From NCBI GenBank assembly GCA_021845665.1, contig JAJZVO010000010.1, positions 1 through 64,000 of the forward strand: DNA of 64,000 bases. The letters run 5' to 3'. Of this stretch, positions 42,664 through 52,463 are shown piece after piece; the first letter of the stretch is position 1, and the number at the start of each line of letters is the position of its first letter. The notes under the pieces were generated by a model. It saw only the letters and a list, made by a program, of their open reading frames with translations. It was not told the DNA's origin and did not search any database. The position numbers and the translations under genes were made by a program. The stretch comes from Bacteroidota bacterium (GTDB lineage Bacteria > Bacteroidota > Ignavibacteria > Kryptoniales > JAKASW01).

Positions 42664-43884
42664 ATGAAATCACAGTCTTTTGTGCTCAGTGATGAGATAA
42701 CGAAATTACTCGAAGCACAGGGAATCACGGTTGCAACACCGGTTCAGGAACAAATAATACCGGCAATTACCGGTGGAAGAGATGTCCTCGCGCAATCTGA
42801 GACAGGCTCGGGAAAAACGCTTAGCTTCGCGATACCGATAATCGAACAGCTGAATCGTCGCGACGGCTTGAAGGCGCTGATACTTGTACCGACGCGGGAA
42901 CTCGCAACGCAAGTCACGGGAGAATTTATAAAATACTCCGTAGGAAAACACCTCGGCATAGTCGCCGTCTACGGTGGAGTATCGATAAACGTCCAGGCCT
43001 CGAAGCTCAGACAGGCTAACATCATCGTCGCCACACCGGGACGGCTCATAGATCTAATGAATAGGAACGCGGTGAGGCTCGATTCGATAAAATATTTCGT
43101 CTGCGATGAAGCGGACCGTATGCTCGACATGGGATTCATTAGAGATGTCGAACGCATCGCGGCAAAACTACCCGCGGAACACCAGACACTTCTATTCAGC
43201 GCGACGGTACCGAAAGAAATTGAGAAGCTTGCGTCAAAGTATCTGCGCAACCCGAAGAACGTGAGGTTTGAGGCGACAGTGAAACCGATCTACCTGCGGC
43301 AGGTATACTACAGGGTCTCGCCGGACAAGAAGCTCGATCTTCTGGCGGATTTGCTCGACCAGGAGCGCCATCTGGCGATTGTGTTCTGCAACCGCAAGCA
43401 TATAACGGTCAAAGTATCCAAGAAGCTGACGGCAATGGGCATACAGGCGCGCGCGCTGAACGGCAATATGTCGCAGCCGCAAAGGGAAAAAGTAACCGAC
43501 GATTTCCGCCGGGAAAAATTTACGGTCCTCGTCGCGACAGACGTAGCCGCTCGCGGACTGCACATCGACGATGTCTCGCATGTCTATAATTTTGAAATTC
43601 CGAAGGATGTGGAATCCTACACCCACCGGGTCGGAAGGACGGCCCGCGCCGGCCAGAAGGGAGAGGCCGTGTCGCTTGTGGCCACTGAGGAAGAGAAGAA
43701 ATTCTTCCAGCAGATACTTTTCAAGTATCGCGGCGATATCACGCTGAAAGAGTTGGGCGACTTCAAGAAACGCACCGTTGATACTGTGCCTCACAAAGTT
43801 GAAAACCGGCCTGCCGCTGGCGATTATCCTTCTCGAAAGAGTGCCAACCATCGGCGGCGAAACGAGAGATCGGGCCGGAGATAA
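42664..43884 (+). CDS. DEAD-box ATP-dependent RNA helicase
   Basis: A 406-residue RNA helicase. Motifs in order: Q-motif region TPVQEQIIPAI, motif I AQSETGSGKT, Ia PTRELATQV, Ib TPGRL, II CDEADRMLDMGF (DEAD), III FSATVP, then the second RecA lobe with VFCNRKH, VATDVAARGLHID and HRVGRTARAG. A short basic tail ends KSANHRRRNERSGRR, which should bind RNA. The family unwinds short RNA helices in ribosome assembly or RNA decay. It is encoded alone and followed by a clear terminator. Confidence 0.93.
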   Translation: MKSQSFVLSDEITKLLEAQGITVATPVQEQIIPAITGGRDVLAQSETGSGKTLSFAIPIIEQLNRRDGLKALILVPTRELATQVTGEFIKYSVGKHLGIVAVYGGVSINVQASKLRQANIIVATPGRLIDLMNRNAVRLDSIKYFVCDEADRMLDMGFIRDVERIAAKLPAEHQTLLFSATVPKEIEKLASKYLRNPKNVRFEATVKPIYLRQVYYRVSPDKKLDLLADLLDQERHLAIVFCNRKHITVKVSKKLTAMGIQARALNGNMSQPQREKVTDDFRREKFTVLVATDVAARGLHIDDVSHVYNFEIPKDVESYTHRVGRTARAGQKGEAVSLVATEEEKKFFQQILFKYRGDITLKELGDFKKRTVDTVPHKVENRPAAGDYPSRKSANHRRRNERSGRR

Positions 43885-43944
43885 TATCGGCGATCAACCT
43901 GCGTCCGCTTCCGGATGCGGTCTCCTTGATTCTTGAAACAACGA

Positions 43945-43970
43945 GGGGGAGCACCCAGGCTCCCCCTTCT
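43945..43970 (+). terminator. Rho-independent terminator after the helicase gene
   Basis: GGGGGAGC-ACCCAG-GCTCCCCC followed by TTCTGT forms an 8-bp GC-rich hairpin 60 bases beyond the helicase stop. The T-run is short. Confidence 0.65.
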
Positions 43971-44171
43971 GTATCCAAATAGCGCGTTTGTTCCCCGTTA
44001 CCGTCATCCGCAAATCGCGGTTTGCTGTTTGCTGGACAACCGTTCCTCTTGGCCGCTGTGACCTGGCTTGTGAATCATATTCTCTTCACGTATCCTTCGA
44101 GGAAAAACGTGTGACTTAATGGTGCACTCAGCGTCTATTTTATGAAAAGCACAATTAGAGGAGAAACCCCA

Positions 44172-44753
44172 ATGAGCAACATCGATGAAATTTCTGAATT
44201 CCTTCTACCCCAAAAATCAATCTTGGTTCTGTGGGACATCCAGAAGATGCTTGTGGATGCGATTTTCAACAAGGATGAATTTCTCAAGAATGTTCATGAA
44301 CTGGCTCCCGCCGCAAGATCAAAAGATATCCCGGTCCTCTTCACGAAGATTACCCCGCTTCCGGAAAGATTCGAATCTCCAGCAAGAAAATTCATGATGA
44401 GTCGGAGACAATGGAGTCTCAATCGGACACCCGATGCGTATGACCTCGCCGTTCACCCTGAAAACCAGGACATCGTGATGAATAAGAACACCGCGGATAT
44501 TTTCATCGGCACGAACTTCGAGCTTATGTTGAGGAACGCTGGGATTACAACAATCGTGTTCACTGGAATATCGACCGAGATGGGGATCGAATCGAGCGCG
44601 CGTGCCGCGAGCAACAGGGGATTCTTTCCCGTCGTAGTCTCCGATGCGGTGTCTTCTTCTTCAAAGGAAGGCCATGAGCGCTCGCTCGCAAACATGAAGA
44701 ACCTTATGCCGATCTTTTCCACTGGTGAACTGGCCGGATTCTGGAAAAAATAG
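44172..44753 (+). CDS. Isochorismatase-fold hydrolase without the usual catalytic cysteine
   Basis: A 193-residue cytoplasmic protein started at ATG 44172 (GAGGAG upstream; the 44142 ATG lacks one). The isochorismatase/cysteine-hydrolase fold shows as [15 protein letters not shown] with the acid Asp, [10 protein letters not shown] with the Lys, and [21 protein letters not shown]. In nicotinamidase-type members a Cys sits where this protein has Gly (STEMGIE), so it cannot use the cysteine mechanism. True isochorismatases also lack that Cys, but no isochorismate pathway genes are nearby. The substrate is unknown. It stands alone between the helicase and a small secreted protein. Confidence 0.75.
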   Translation: MSNIDEISEFLLPQKSILVLWDIQKMLVDAIFNKDEFLKNVHELAPAARSKDIPVLFTKITPLPERFESPARKFMMSRRQWSLNRTPDAYDLAVHPENQDIVMNKNTADIFIGTNFELMLRNAGITTIVFTGISTEMGIESSARAASNRGFFPVVVSDAVSSSSKEGHERSLANMKNLMPIFSTGELAGFWKK

Positions 44754-44882
44754 GAGCCCGTTCTACACGGTAGAGTTAACCCTTTTGAAGATTTGAGCAT
44801 CTAACAAAAAGCATATCATTCAGGCATGCCGATGGCCGCGTGTACAGATGCGTTATCAAAACAAAAGAAGGGAGCACTAGGT

Positions 44883-45290
44883 ATGAAAAATCTTCTCGCG
44901 TTTTCAGCGCTAACGCTGATCGCAGTTTCTGCGTTCGGCCAGGGAATGGGACAGCGCCGCATGTTTTATGATCCATCAACGCTTACGACTATTAGCGGGA
45001 CTGTCCGGAGCGTCGACACCCTTACCGGCAGAGGAGGTAATTTCCAGATGATCCAGCTCACCGTGAAGGACAGCAGCGGAACGATCCCCGTTCACATCGG
45101 ACCCGCGTTCTATCTCGACCAGCAGGGCATCTCTTTCAAGGCGGGCGGGGCAGTCGAAATTACAGGTTCCCAAATGCAATTCAACGGCAATGATTTTATT
45201 GCCGCCGCGGAAGTAAAGTATGACGGGAAGACGATAACTCTGCGGGACGACAGCGGCAGACCCGTCTGGGCCCGCCGAAGAATGAGATAG
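44883..45290 (+). CDS. Small secreted OB-fold-like protein of unknown function
   Basis: A 135-residue protein beginning at ATG 44883 (AGGGAG upstream); an in-frame ATG at 44826 would mask the signal peptide LLAFSALTLIAVSAFGQ. The mature part is a compact beta-rich domain: TTISGTVRSVDTLTGRGGNFQMIQLTVKD, VHIGPAFYLDQQGISFKAGGAVEITGSQ and a basic end RPVWARRRMR. The GTV..V....G and GxxVxVxGS arrangement resembles small periplasmic OB-fold proteins that bind nucleic acid or metal. I do not recognise a named family. A strong terminator follows, so it is a single-gene unit. Confidence 0.6.
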   Translation: MKNLLAFSALTLIAVSAFGQGMGQRRMFYDPSTLTTISGTVRSVDTLTGRGGNFQMIQLTVKDSSGTIPVHIGPAFYLDQQGISFKAGGAVEITGSQMQFNGNDFIAAAEVKYDGKTITLRDDSGRPVWARRRMR

Positions 45291-45327
45291 CACCCGTATT
45301 CAAGAATTCGTCTGTCGAAATCAATCT

Positions 45328-45369
45328 GCCGGGAATGGAAAAGATTCTTTCCTCCCGGCTTTCTTTTTG
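45328..45369 (+). terminator. Rho-independent terminator
   Basis: GCCGGGA (45328-45334) pairs with TCCCGGC (45353-45359), the loop side carries a further GGAAA/TTTCC pairing, and TTTCTTTTT follows directly. It ends the small secreted protein gene. Confidence 0.78.
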
Positions 45370-45710
45370 TTGGGGCTAAGACCTCCCGCAAAGATCCCCT
45401 ACTTTGGAAAAGTTCCCTCAATTGGCCATATTGTTCACAGTCGTCCAGTTATTTGGGATTACCAAACCGTTGGCCTGATGGATACACGGAGAGGGTATTG
45501 GCAAGTTGGAGAAGCACCTTTCATGGAGCGCGGGAAAGGCATTTGATAGCCGAATTTCCGCTAGTGGTAATTGTCCGTTCTGGTCGAGGATATCCCTATT
45601 CCATAGCTGCAGCCTCTGGGAAATTGTACGCCTCCGCTTACAAAGTCGGCGTGCTTTCTCATTAGAGGACAAACAAAGACAAACGGAACTCCGTCGTTTC
45701 CCGTGATTCC
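45370..45710. other. Gap before the hybrid kinase gene
   Basis: These 341 bases hold no convincing gene, dyad or promoter box that I can support. Short open frames here look random. Confidence 0.45.
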
Positions 45711-48700
45711 ATGAGCAAGTTCAGAAATTTTCTTAGATCTCAGACGCAGTCGTCCCTTTCTGCAGAAATCGGTCGCACACTGTTCGAGAAATCCATCGAT
45801 GGAATCATTATAACAGACTCGACCGGTAGATGCAGGAATGTCAACGCTGCCGCGTGTCGCATATTCGGATACACCCGCGATGAGATGCTCCAGCTTCCGT
45901 TTTCCGATTTGATCCCGTCGCGTGACTCAAACGTAGTCGCCGACCCCGACCGAGGAAGAGCGCATGACGGCCAGGGCCGCGACATGGTTATTACGCGGAA
46001 GGATGGCTCGAACCTTAATGTGGATCTGGCAGTGCACGCGCTCGAGGACGGCACTTACGTTTCTCTCATACGAAATGTCAGCTGCCGGATGAGCGCGTCG
46101 AAGGAATTGAATCGTCTAACCGACATATATGGAACACTTAGCCGAATCAACAGTGTGATCCTTCATGCTGAGGACCGTGATTCTTTTTTCCGGCGGATTT
46201 GCGAGGCGGCAACCGGTACTGGAAGTTTCACTCATGCCTCCGTCGGTCTGCTCGACGATGCTGGAAAAAACATGACGCTCGCCGCCTGGAATGAGGCCGG
46301 GTATGACGCCCCGCCGTATCAATCTCTCTCCCTTGATTCTCGCGAATTTCAGCTGTCCCTGCAGAGCCGGGCGTTAACGTCGGGCAAAGTTGTAATCAGT
46401 CGTGCCCTTCAAAATGACGAGCTGCTGTCTCATTGGCCGGATGAGGCCGCCAGGCGGAACCTGCGTTCTGCGTCGGCAGTGCCCTTTGCGTCAGAAAAAA
46501 AAATTGCGGGAGTATTGATCCTCGCCGCGGCTGGGGATGGAGCATTTGAAGAAAACGATCTCCATTTTCTCGAAGCAATAGGGGAGAATATTGCACTCGG
46601 CCTCGCGAAATTCAAAGCAGAAGACAGGCGCGCGGAAACGGAACGGGCTCTCCTCGAAAGCGAAGAGAGATACAGGTCGGTGTTCGAAAACGCTACGATC
46701 GGGCTTTACAGAACCACTCCGGATGGAAGAGTCCTTTTGGCAAACAGGGCGCTTCTGCAAATGCTTGGTTATGAAAGCCTCGAGAATTTACAGAGAAGAG
46801 ATTTGCAGGTTGAAGGATTCGGACCGGGTTACTCCCGGGAGGATTTCATTTCACGTGTTGAGTCTGAAGGTAACGTCCTCGGGCTGGAATCAGGGTGGAC
46901 ACGAAAAGATGGCAGCATTATTTACCTCAGGGAAAGTGCGAGAGCCGTCAGGGATCAGGAAGGGAACACGCTCTACTACGACGGCTCGATTGAAGATATC
47001 ACCGATCGCAAGCTCGTCGAGCAATCCATCATGGACAAGAGTTTCCTTCTCGATGAGATGAGCAGGATAGCAAACATAGGAGCCTGGGAATTCCGCACGG
47101 ATGATCTTAAAGGGAAGTGGACTGAGGAGACCGCGAGGATCCATGGATTGGAACCGGGCATGGAGACAAATGCTCAGTTGGGTTTGAGTTTCTATGAGGG
47201 AATTCATAGAGAACGCATTGAGTCCGCGGTAAGAGAAGCCATCGAGAACGGAGAATCCTACGACCTGGAGCTTGAATTGAGGGCTGCCGACGGGCAGCGC
47301 AAGTGGGTCAGGACGATAGGGCATCCGATAAAGGAAAACGGTAAAGTCATCGAGCTGCGAGGGACTTTTCAAGACATCACAGAAGCGAAACTGGCAAAGG
47401 ACAGGATCAGGTATCTAACCCGGCTTTATGCAGCACTCAGCCAGATAAACCAGACCATCGTCCGAGTTAAAGGGCGTAAGGATCTCTTTGCCTCGATCTG
47501 TGAGCTTGCGCTGCAGTTCGGCGAATTCCCCCTCGCTGCCGTCGGTCTGTATAACAAGGAATATCATCGCCTGGAGCTGAATGAATGGAAGGGGTCTGGA
47601 ATCCCCGACCGTCCGTATTCCGTGATCGATATTGAGTCGCCCCAGTACCGTGATGGCCTTCTGAGTACGGCCATAAAGGGAAACAGTGTCGTAACAAGCA
47701 GCGACGTGCCTGGCATGCTTGAGACAAAACATTGGAAAGAAGTTCTCCTTGTGTATAAACTGAACGCGGCGGCGGCAGTGCCATTTCGTCTCAAAGGTGA
47801 GGTCGTCGGCGTTCTGACGATCTATGCCTATGAAACCGACATCTTCATGCCGGAGGTAATCAGGCTTCTCGAGGAAATGGGGCTTGACATATCGTTTGCA
47901 CTGGATGCAATGGCAGTGGATGAGGAAAGACGAGGGAACGAAAAGGCGTTATCGGAAGAGCGCGACAGGATCGCCATGGTCGCGGAGACGGCTCCGGGAC
48001 TCATCCATTCGTTTCGCTTGCGGCCGGATGGCACTGCCTGCATGCCGTTTGCAAGCGCTGCGATCAAGGACCTCTACGGTTATTCCCAGGAAGAAGTAGC
48101 CCGGGATCTGTCGCCGGTATTCGCACACTTCCATCCCGACGACGTTCGGCATATAAATGAGACGATCGCCAAATCCGCCCGCGCGATGTCAATGTGGCAC
48201 GCCGAATTTCGGTATCTTCATCCTGTCAAGGGGGAAGTCTGGATCGAGGGGAGGTCCATGCCGGTGCGCGACGGCGACGGCGGCATAACATGGCACGGGT
48301 ACCTGCAGGATATTACCGAGCGGAAGGCTGCCGAAAAAGCCGTGAGAGAAAGCGAAAAGAGATTCAGGTCGATCATGGAACAGTTGACCGATACTGTCTT
48401 CGTCGCCGCCTCGAACGGTGTCATCCTTTATGTCTCTCCCTCGAGTGAACGGACGTTCGGATTCGGCCCGTCGGAAATGGCCGGAAGGGAATTTATCCGG
48501 TTCCTGGCCGAAGAGGACGTCGAGCGGGCACTCGGTATCTTCATCATGAACAGAAAGGACGGACATTCCACCAAGAACCTCGAACTGAAGTTCAAACGAA
48601 AAGACGGGGCCATCTTCTACGGGGAACTCGACGCGACTCCTTACAGCAATGGCGGTACAGAAGGATCTGTAGGAGTCATCCGCGATATCACGTCGCGCAA

Positions 48701-49895
48701 AAAAGCGGAAGAGGAACTCCGCCAGATAGAGTCGAAACGTAGTGAGCTGGAGCGCCAGCTGATGCAGGCCCAGAAACTCGACAGCCTCGGCACTCTGGCA
48801 GGAGGTATTGCACATGACTTCAATAACCTTCTCGGCGTCATCATGGGGTACTCGACGCTTCTCAGGGAAAGTGGACTCGACAAGGAAAGTGCGGCAAGAA
48901 GCATCGAGTCCATAGAAAAGGCATCAGAGAGGGGAGCCTCCCTCGTAAGACAACTCCTGACTTTTGCCAGGAAGACCGAAACCGTCTTCAAGCCAGTCTC
49001 GGTCAACGAAATCATCCATGACACGATATCCTTTTTGACAGAGACTTTTCCTAAGACTATTATCATCAGTACGGATCTTGACGAGCGCATCCCCGGCGTT
49101 GTCGGCGATTCCACGCAGCTTCACCAGGTGTTCATGAATCTCTGTATCAACGCCAGGGATGCCATGCCGCAGGGGGGAACTTTGTCCGTTTCCTCTTCGA
49201 CTGCCGAAAGAGTTCATGTCGCTTCTAAGTTCCCGGCAGCGGTCGATCAAGATTACGTTGCCGTCAGGATAACCGACACAGGCATCGGTATGGATGAGGA
49301 AACAAGACGCAAAGTCTTCGACCCTTTCTTCACAACGAAGGGACCTGGCAAAGGGACAGGACTCGGACTGGCTATGGTGTATTCTATACTTCAAAATCAC
49401 GGCGGCTTCATCAATCTTGAAAGTGAGCCGGGAAAGGGATCGACATTTGAAGTCTATCTTCCTTCGGCGCCGCTGGAAAGTGAAAACAGAACTGAAAAAG
49501 GTGCCGTGACATATCCCGGGGGATCTGAAACGATACTCGTGATTGAAGACGAAGAAATGCTCCTCCAGATGCTCCTCGATGTGCTCGTCCCGCGAGGATA
49601 TTCGGTCCTGACCGCAAAGGACGGTCAGGAAGGACTTGAGCTGTTTGAGAGCCGCCGGGAAACGATTCGCGCAGTTATCACCGATCTCGGCCTGCCGAAA
49701 CTTGGCGGCGACCAGGTGTTCATACGGATAAGGTCTATTAACCCGAGAGCTAAAGTCATAGTCGCTAGCGGCTTCATCGACCCGGACGTAAGGTCCCGGC
49801 TGTCAGAAGCTGGCGCGAGTTATTTCGTTCAGAAGCCCTATGTCCCTGGCGAAATTCTCTCCGTACTTCGCCTCGTTCTTGATTCGGAAGAGTAA
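45711..49895 (+). CDS. Hybrid histidine kinase with five PAS and two GAF domains and a C-terminal receiver
   Basis: A 1394-residue soluble sensor with no membrane segment. Domain order by sequence: PAS (about 20-130), GAF (150-305), PAS (312-430), PAS (440-555), GAF (565-735), PAS (745-870), PAS (875-1000), HisKA (1020-1090) with phospho-acceptor His1035 in [18 protein letters not shown], HATPase (1130-1255) with [34 protein letters not shown] in pieces and [10 protein letters not shown], and a receiver (1270-1390) with Asp1325 in [12 protein letters not shown] and the late Lys in VQKPY. No output domain or partner regulator lies nearby, so phosphate probably passes to an unlinked protein. 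PAS/GAF sensors suggest redox, light or small-ligand input. All catalytic residues seem present. Confidence 0.92.
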   Translation: MSKFRNFLRSQTQSSLSAEIGRTLFEKSIDGIIITDSTGRCRNVNAAACRIFGYTRDEMLQLPFSDLIPSRDSNVVADPDRGRAHDGQGRDMVITRKDGSNLNVDLAVHALEDGTYVSLIRNVSCRMSASKELNRLTDIYGTLSRINSVILHAEDRDSFFRRICEAATGTGSFTHASVGLLDDAGKNMTLAAWNEAGYDAPPYQSLSLDSREFQLSLQSRALTSGKVVISRALQNDELLSHWPDEAARRNLRSASAVPFASEKKIAGVLILAAAGDGAFEENDLHFLEAIGENIALGLAKFKAEDRRAETERALLESEERYRSVFENATIGLYRTTPDGRVLLANRALLQMLGYESLENLQRRDLQVEGFGPGYSREDFISRVESEGNVLGLESGWTRKDGSIIYLRESARAVRDQEGNTLYYDGSIEDITDRKLVEQSIMDKSFLLDEMSRIANIGAWEFRTDDLKGKWTEETARIHGLEPGMETNAQLGLSFYEGIHRERIESAVREAIENGESYDLELELRAADGQRKWVRTIGHPIKENGKVIELRGTFQDITEAKLAKDRIRYLTRLYAALSQINQTIVRVKGRKDLFASICELALQFGEFPLAAVGLYNKEYHRLELNEWKGSGIPDRPYSVIDIESPQYRDGLLSTAIKGNSVVTSSDVPGMLETKHWKEVLLVYKLNAAAAVPFRLKGEVVGVLTIYAYETDIFMPEVIRLLEEMGLDISFALDAMAVDEERRGNEKALSEERDRIAMVAETAPGLIHSFRLRPDGTACMPFASAAIKDLYGYSQEEVARDLSPVFAHFHPDDVRHINETIAKSARAMSMWHAEFRYLHPVKGEVWIEGRSMPVRDGDGGITWHGYLQDITERKAAEKAVRESEKRFRSIMEQLTDTVFVAASNGVILYVSPSSERTFGFGPSEMAGREFIRFLAEEDVERALGIFIMNRKDGHSTKNLELKFKRKDGAIFYGELDATPYSNGGTEGSVGVIRDITSRKKAEEELRQIESKRSELERQLMQAQKLDSLGTLAGGIAHDFNNLLGVIMGYSTLLRESGLDKESAARSIESIEKASERGASLVRQLLTFARKTETVFKPVSVNEIIHDTISFLTETFPKTIIISTDLDERIPGVVGDSTQLHQVFMNLCINARDAMPQGGTLSVSSSTAERVHVASKFPAAVDQDYVAVRITDTGIGMDEETRRKVFDPFFTTKGPGKGTGLGLAMVYSILQNHGGFINLESEPGKGSTFEVYLPSAPLESENRTEKGAVTYPGGSETILVIEDEEMLLQMLLDVLVPRGYSVLTAKDGQEGLELFESRRETIRAVITDLGLPKLGGDQVFIRIRSINPRAKVIVASGFIDPDVRSRLSEAGASYFVQKPYVPGEILSVLRLVLDSEE

Positions 49896-49959
49896 GACAT
49901 CGGACCTCTCACCTCCTTGCTCTTTCCCGAGAAGACCATCCATTGCTAGCCCGAAACAG

Positions 49960-50270
49960 GCATTCCTCTCCTCCGCGTCACTCTGTGATGTTTTCCATCC
50001 TGACAATATGCATGGGCTCGTTCAGCTCAGTCGCGCGTGCGTCAGCCATTGCAATCAGGACCGAAAGAGGTCGCGTTTTCGGTATGGGTGCCGCTAACGG
50101 AGCATTTACTACTTCTCTCAGCGCCGGCCAGGTACTGGGCCCGTTGGCTTTCGGAGTTATCGCAGATATGTCCAACATTCCGACTGCCTTTTTGATCGGT
50201 GGACTTTTCGGCTTGGTTGGAACGGTTGCTTCATTCATGTTCTTCAGATCGGAAACGTCATACTATAGAT
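49960..50270 (+). pseudogene. C-terminal relic of an MFS transporter
   Basis: In the frame of 49943-50470, about 95 residues have clear major-facilitator C-terminal character: MFSILTICMGSFSSVARASAIAI, RTERGRVFGMGAANGAFTTSLSAGQVLGP, and LIGGLFGLVGTVASFMFF (the last two helices). The first ten helices of a normal 400-residue carrier are missing, no start or ribosome-binding site is visible, and the frame runs on into a non-coding repeat. It follows the kinase stop by about 65 bases. This is a gene remnant. Confidence 0.75.
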
Positions 50271-50294
50271 GCGGCCGAAAAGTCCACGCTAAAA

Positions 50295-50440
50295 GATTGA
50301 ACCGCGAACGACGCAAAGAACACACAAAGACCGCGAAGAAAAGAACCGTTTTTTTCAATCATATTTCCTTTGCGGACTCTGCGTTCCCTCCGTGCCCTCT
50401 GTCCGCAGGGCGCTGCGCGTGGTTATGCTTTTCGGCCAGG
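50295..50440. repeat. Intergenic repeat of the ACCGCGAA...CGCAAAG type
   Basis: The sequence starts with AACCGCGAACGACGCAAAG and ends, after CTTTGCGGACTCTGCGTTCC, with GTGGTT, so its two ends are roughly complementary. Such GAAC/ACGCAAAG-rich elements with imperfect inverted ends are a known style of dispersed non-coding repeat in bacterial genomes. The frame passing through it reads as low-complexity basic protein and is not a gene. Confidence 0.55.
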
Positions 50441-50642
50441 TTTCTAACGAATCCGATCACCGGTCAGTAGGTTTCCTTCTCTCTGGCTCCCGAATAACTG
50501 ACACTTTTCGTATGTTGAATTACCCGACAGTGTAAATAAACCGCAATCTACACCAGCAAAATACCACATCCCCGAATGTGTGTTGTTCCTTCGCATTGAT
50601 TTAGCGGCGGAGTTCGGCATGCTTCCTGTATCCTGTACTATC

Positions 50643-50655
50643 GTGAGCGACTCAC
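50643..50655. promoter_or_regulatory. Small dyad before the octaheme cytochrome gene
   Basis: GTGAG-CGA-CTCAC is a perfect 13-base dyad 32 bases before the cytochrome start codon. It may be a regulator site or the stem of a leader hairpin; the short length leaves chance as an option. Confidence 0.3.
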
Positions 50656-50686
50656 AATAAGCACCTTTGAGAAAGGAAAGAGGAAG

Positions 50687-52180
50687 ATGAAGAACAACAA
50701 ATTGATCGTCACTTTTGTTTTACTCCTGGCAAGTTGTAGCTACGCACAACAGGATCACGGATTGCTTAAGAAATGGGTGCACCCCGGTAATGAAGTCATC
50801 AAGGAAAACGGATATCAAGGGGCGCAGACCTGCGCAATGTGCCACGAGAACGCACTTAACGACATCGTCCACTCGGTTCACTGGAACCTGGCCTCACCGG
50901 TTAGAAATGTACAGGGACTCCCGGACAGCTCGATGTGGGGAATGATCAACAGGGAGTGTGCGCTGGCAGGCTCGACCTGCCCAGCCAACTGGACGGCTTC
51001 CACCGACGGCAAGTTCACTGTTGAATCGGCAGGCTGCGGTCTATGCCATATCGGCTCGCTCTCGAAACCGCCTATGCCTGGTCGCCCCGTCACGGAAGCC
51101 GAGGAGAATACGGTCGATTGCCTCGTGTGCCACGCGAAAGACTACGACTGGCAGAAGCGCGCAACTCTGGTGAAGGACTCGACCGGTGTGCACTGGGGTG
51201 AGGATGTGTCAATGAAGGCCGCGCTCAGCATAACGAGAATCCCGACCAACGAAGCCTGCTTGAGATGCCATGAGCATGCATTCTCTTATGACTATAAGAG
51301 AGGTACTCCCTATACGCCGGCGAACGATGTCCACGCCGCGGCGGGTATGCGTTGCATTACCTGCCATCTTACCGAACATCACAAGATTGCGAAGGGTCAG
51401 TACGAATCGGACATGGTCGCGAATGATCTGCCTAATGTTCCTGTCGCTTGCACGAAGTGCCACGGTGAAGACCCACATGCTGGAAAGAACGCTGCGGTTC
51501 TCAACGAACACACGCAACAGCTTGCCTGCCAGACCTGCCACATCCCTCAGGCGAGCGGCATCGTCTACGAAAATTGGGGCAAGCCTGTGAAAGACGATAT
51601 CAACGGAAAGTACAGCGAGCTTTCGAAATACGACAAGATTCCCTCTATCCCGAACCTGTGGGTTCCCACTGACACTATTCAAATGGGGCACCCGGATTAC
51701 ATGTGGCGCGTGGCGAACAAGGAAGGAGAGAAAGACGCGCAAAGCTGGATGGCCTTTACTACTTCAAATGTGAATACACCCGGAGCGAAGATCTTCCCGG
51801 TGAGAGCACTGACACAGGTCATGCTTTTCGACAAGAAGCTTAAGATGTGGCAAGCGCCCGGGATGGCTTTCCTGAAGGATAATCCCCAGACAGCACAGTT
51901 CCCGCTTCTCCTTGCTCCGAACAGGGAAGTGTACAACAAGACCGGTAACGTGAAAGCGGCAATTGATGCCGGAATGAAACCGTACGAGGCTATGGGACTC
52001 AAATGGAGCGGCGAATGGATGGCGATGCAGGTACCCGGCACGTCTTACATTTCCGTGAACCACGGCGTGAAAAAGTCCGGGCTCTCATGCAAATCGTGTC
52101 ACTCTAAAAACGGCATCATGGACTTCAAGGCGCTCGGCTACTCACCCGCGCAAGTAAAGCTGCTCGAGAAGAGCAAGTAG
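50687..52180 (+). CDS. Octaheme c-type cytochrome
   Basis: A 497-residue exported protein with a signal peptide whose end LLASCSY could be a lipobox. Eight CxxCH heme motifs are visible: CAMCH, CGLCH, CLVCH, CLRCH, CITCH, CTKCH, CQTCH and CKSCH. They are spread over the whole length. The N-terminal half (THCHEN-like CAMCHENALNDIVHSVHWNLASP) resembles the octaheme tetrathionate-reductase-like group, in which tetrathionate, nitrite or hydroxylamine can be reduced; the true substrate is unknown. A strong purine-rich ribosome-binding site (GGAAAGAGGAAG) lies upstream. It is a single-gene unit closed by the terminator at 52241-52275. It may accept electrons from the quinone pool for anaerobic respiration or external transfer. 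Confidence 0.85.
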   Translation: MKNNKLIVTFVLLLASCSYAQQDHGLLKKWVHPGNEVIKENGYQGAQTCAMCHENALNDIVHSVHWNLASPVRNVQGLPDSSMWGMINRECALAGSTCPANWTASTDGKFTVESAGCGLCHIGSLSKPPMPGRPVTEAEENTVDCLVCHAKDYDWQKRATLVKDSTGVHWGEDVSMKAALSITRIPTNEACLRCHEHAFSYDYKRGTPYTPANDVHAAAGMRCITCHLTEHHKIAKGQYESDMVANDLPNVPVACTKCHGEDPHAGKNAAVLNEHTQQLACQTCHIPQASGIVYENWGKPVKDDINGKYSELSKYDKIPSIPNLWVPTDTIQMGHPDYMWRVANKEGEKDAQSWMAFTTSNVNTPGAKIFPVRALTQVMLFDKKLKMWQAPGMAFLKDNPQTAQFPLLLAPNREVYNKTGNVKAAIDAGMKPYEAMGLKWSGEWMAMQVPGTSYISVNHGVKKSGLSCKSCHSKNGIMDFKALGYSPAQVKLLEKSK

Positions 52181-52240
52181 TGACTCCTAGCATCCTCTAA
52201 CCCGGACCTAAAGGCCGGGAATAGGAGCGCCGGTTCTCCT

Positions 52241-52275
52241 AGGGCTGTTCCATCAAAAGTGGGACGGCCCTTTCT
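52241..52275 (+). terminator. Rho-independent terminator after the cytochrome gene
   Basis: AGGGC pairs with GCCCT around a longer stem with two G-T wobbles and a nine-base loop, followed by TTTCTTG. A second hairpin, CCCGG-N9-CCGGG, stands just before it at 52201-52219. Confidence 0.75.
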
Positions 52276-52463
52276 TGTGTCCCGGGCTTCGTATGAGTAC
52301 TCCTTCCTTCATCCGAAGTCGAGATTGTGTAAGATAAATTGAACGGCTATCTTTGGTTGTTTTCCAGCGGCGGGGAAGACGAGACCCGGGTCGGCTGATC
52401 ACTTCCCATGTCAATTGTATGTCGCCTCCGTGACCGAGTACAAACAAGGCAGAGTCTATCGAA

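Noticed and set aside
50271-50470. Coding extension of the MFS fragment
   Set aside because: The translation turns into low-complexity basic sequence and coincides with a repeat having inverted ends, so it is non-coding.
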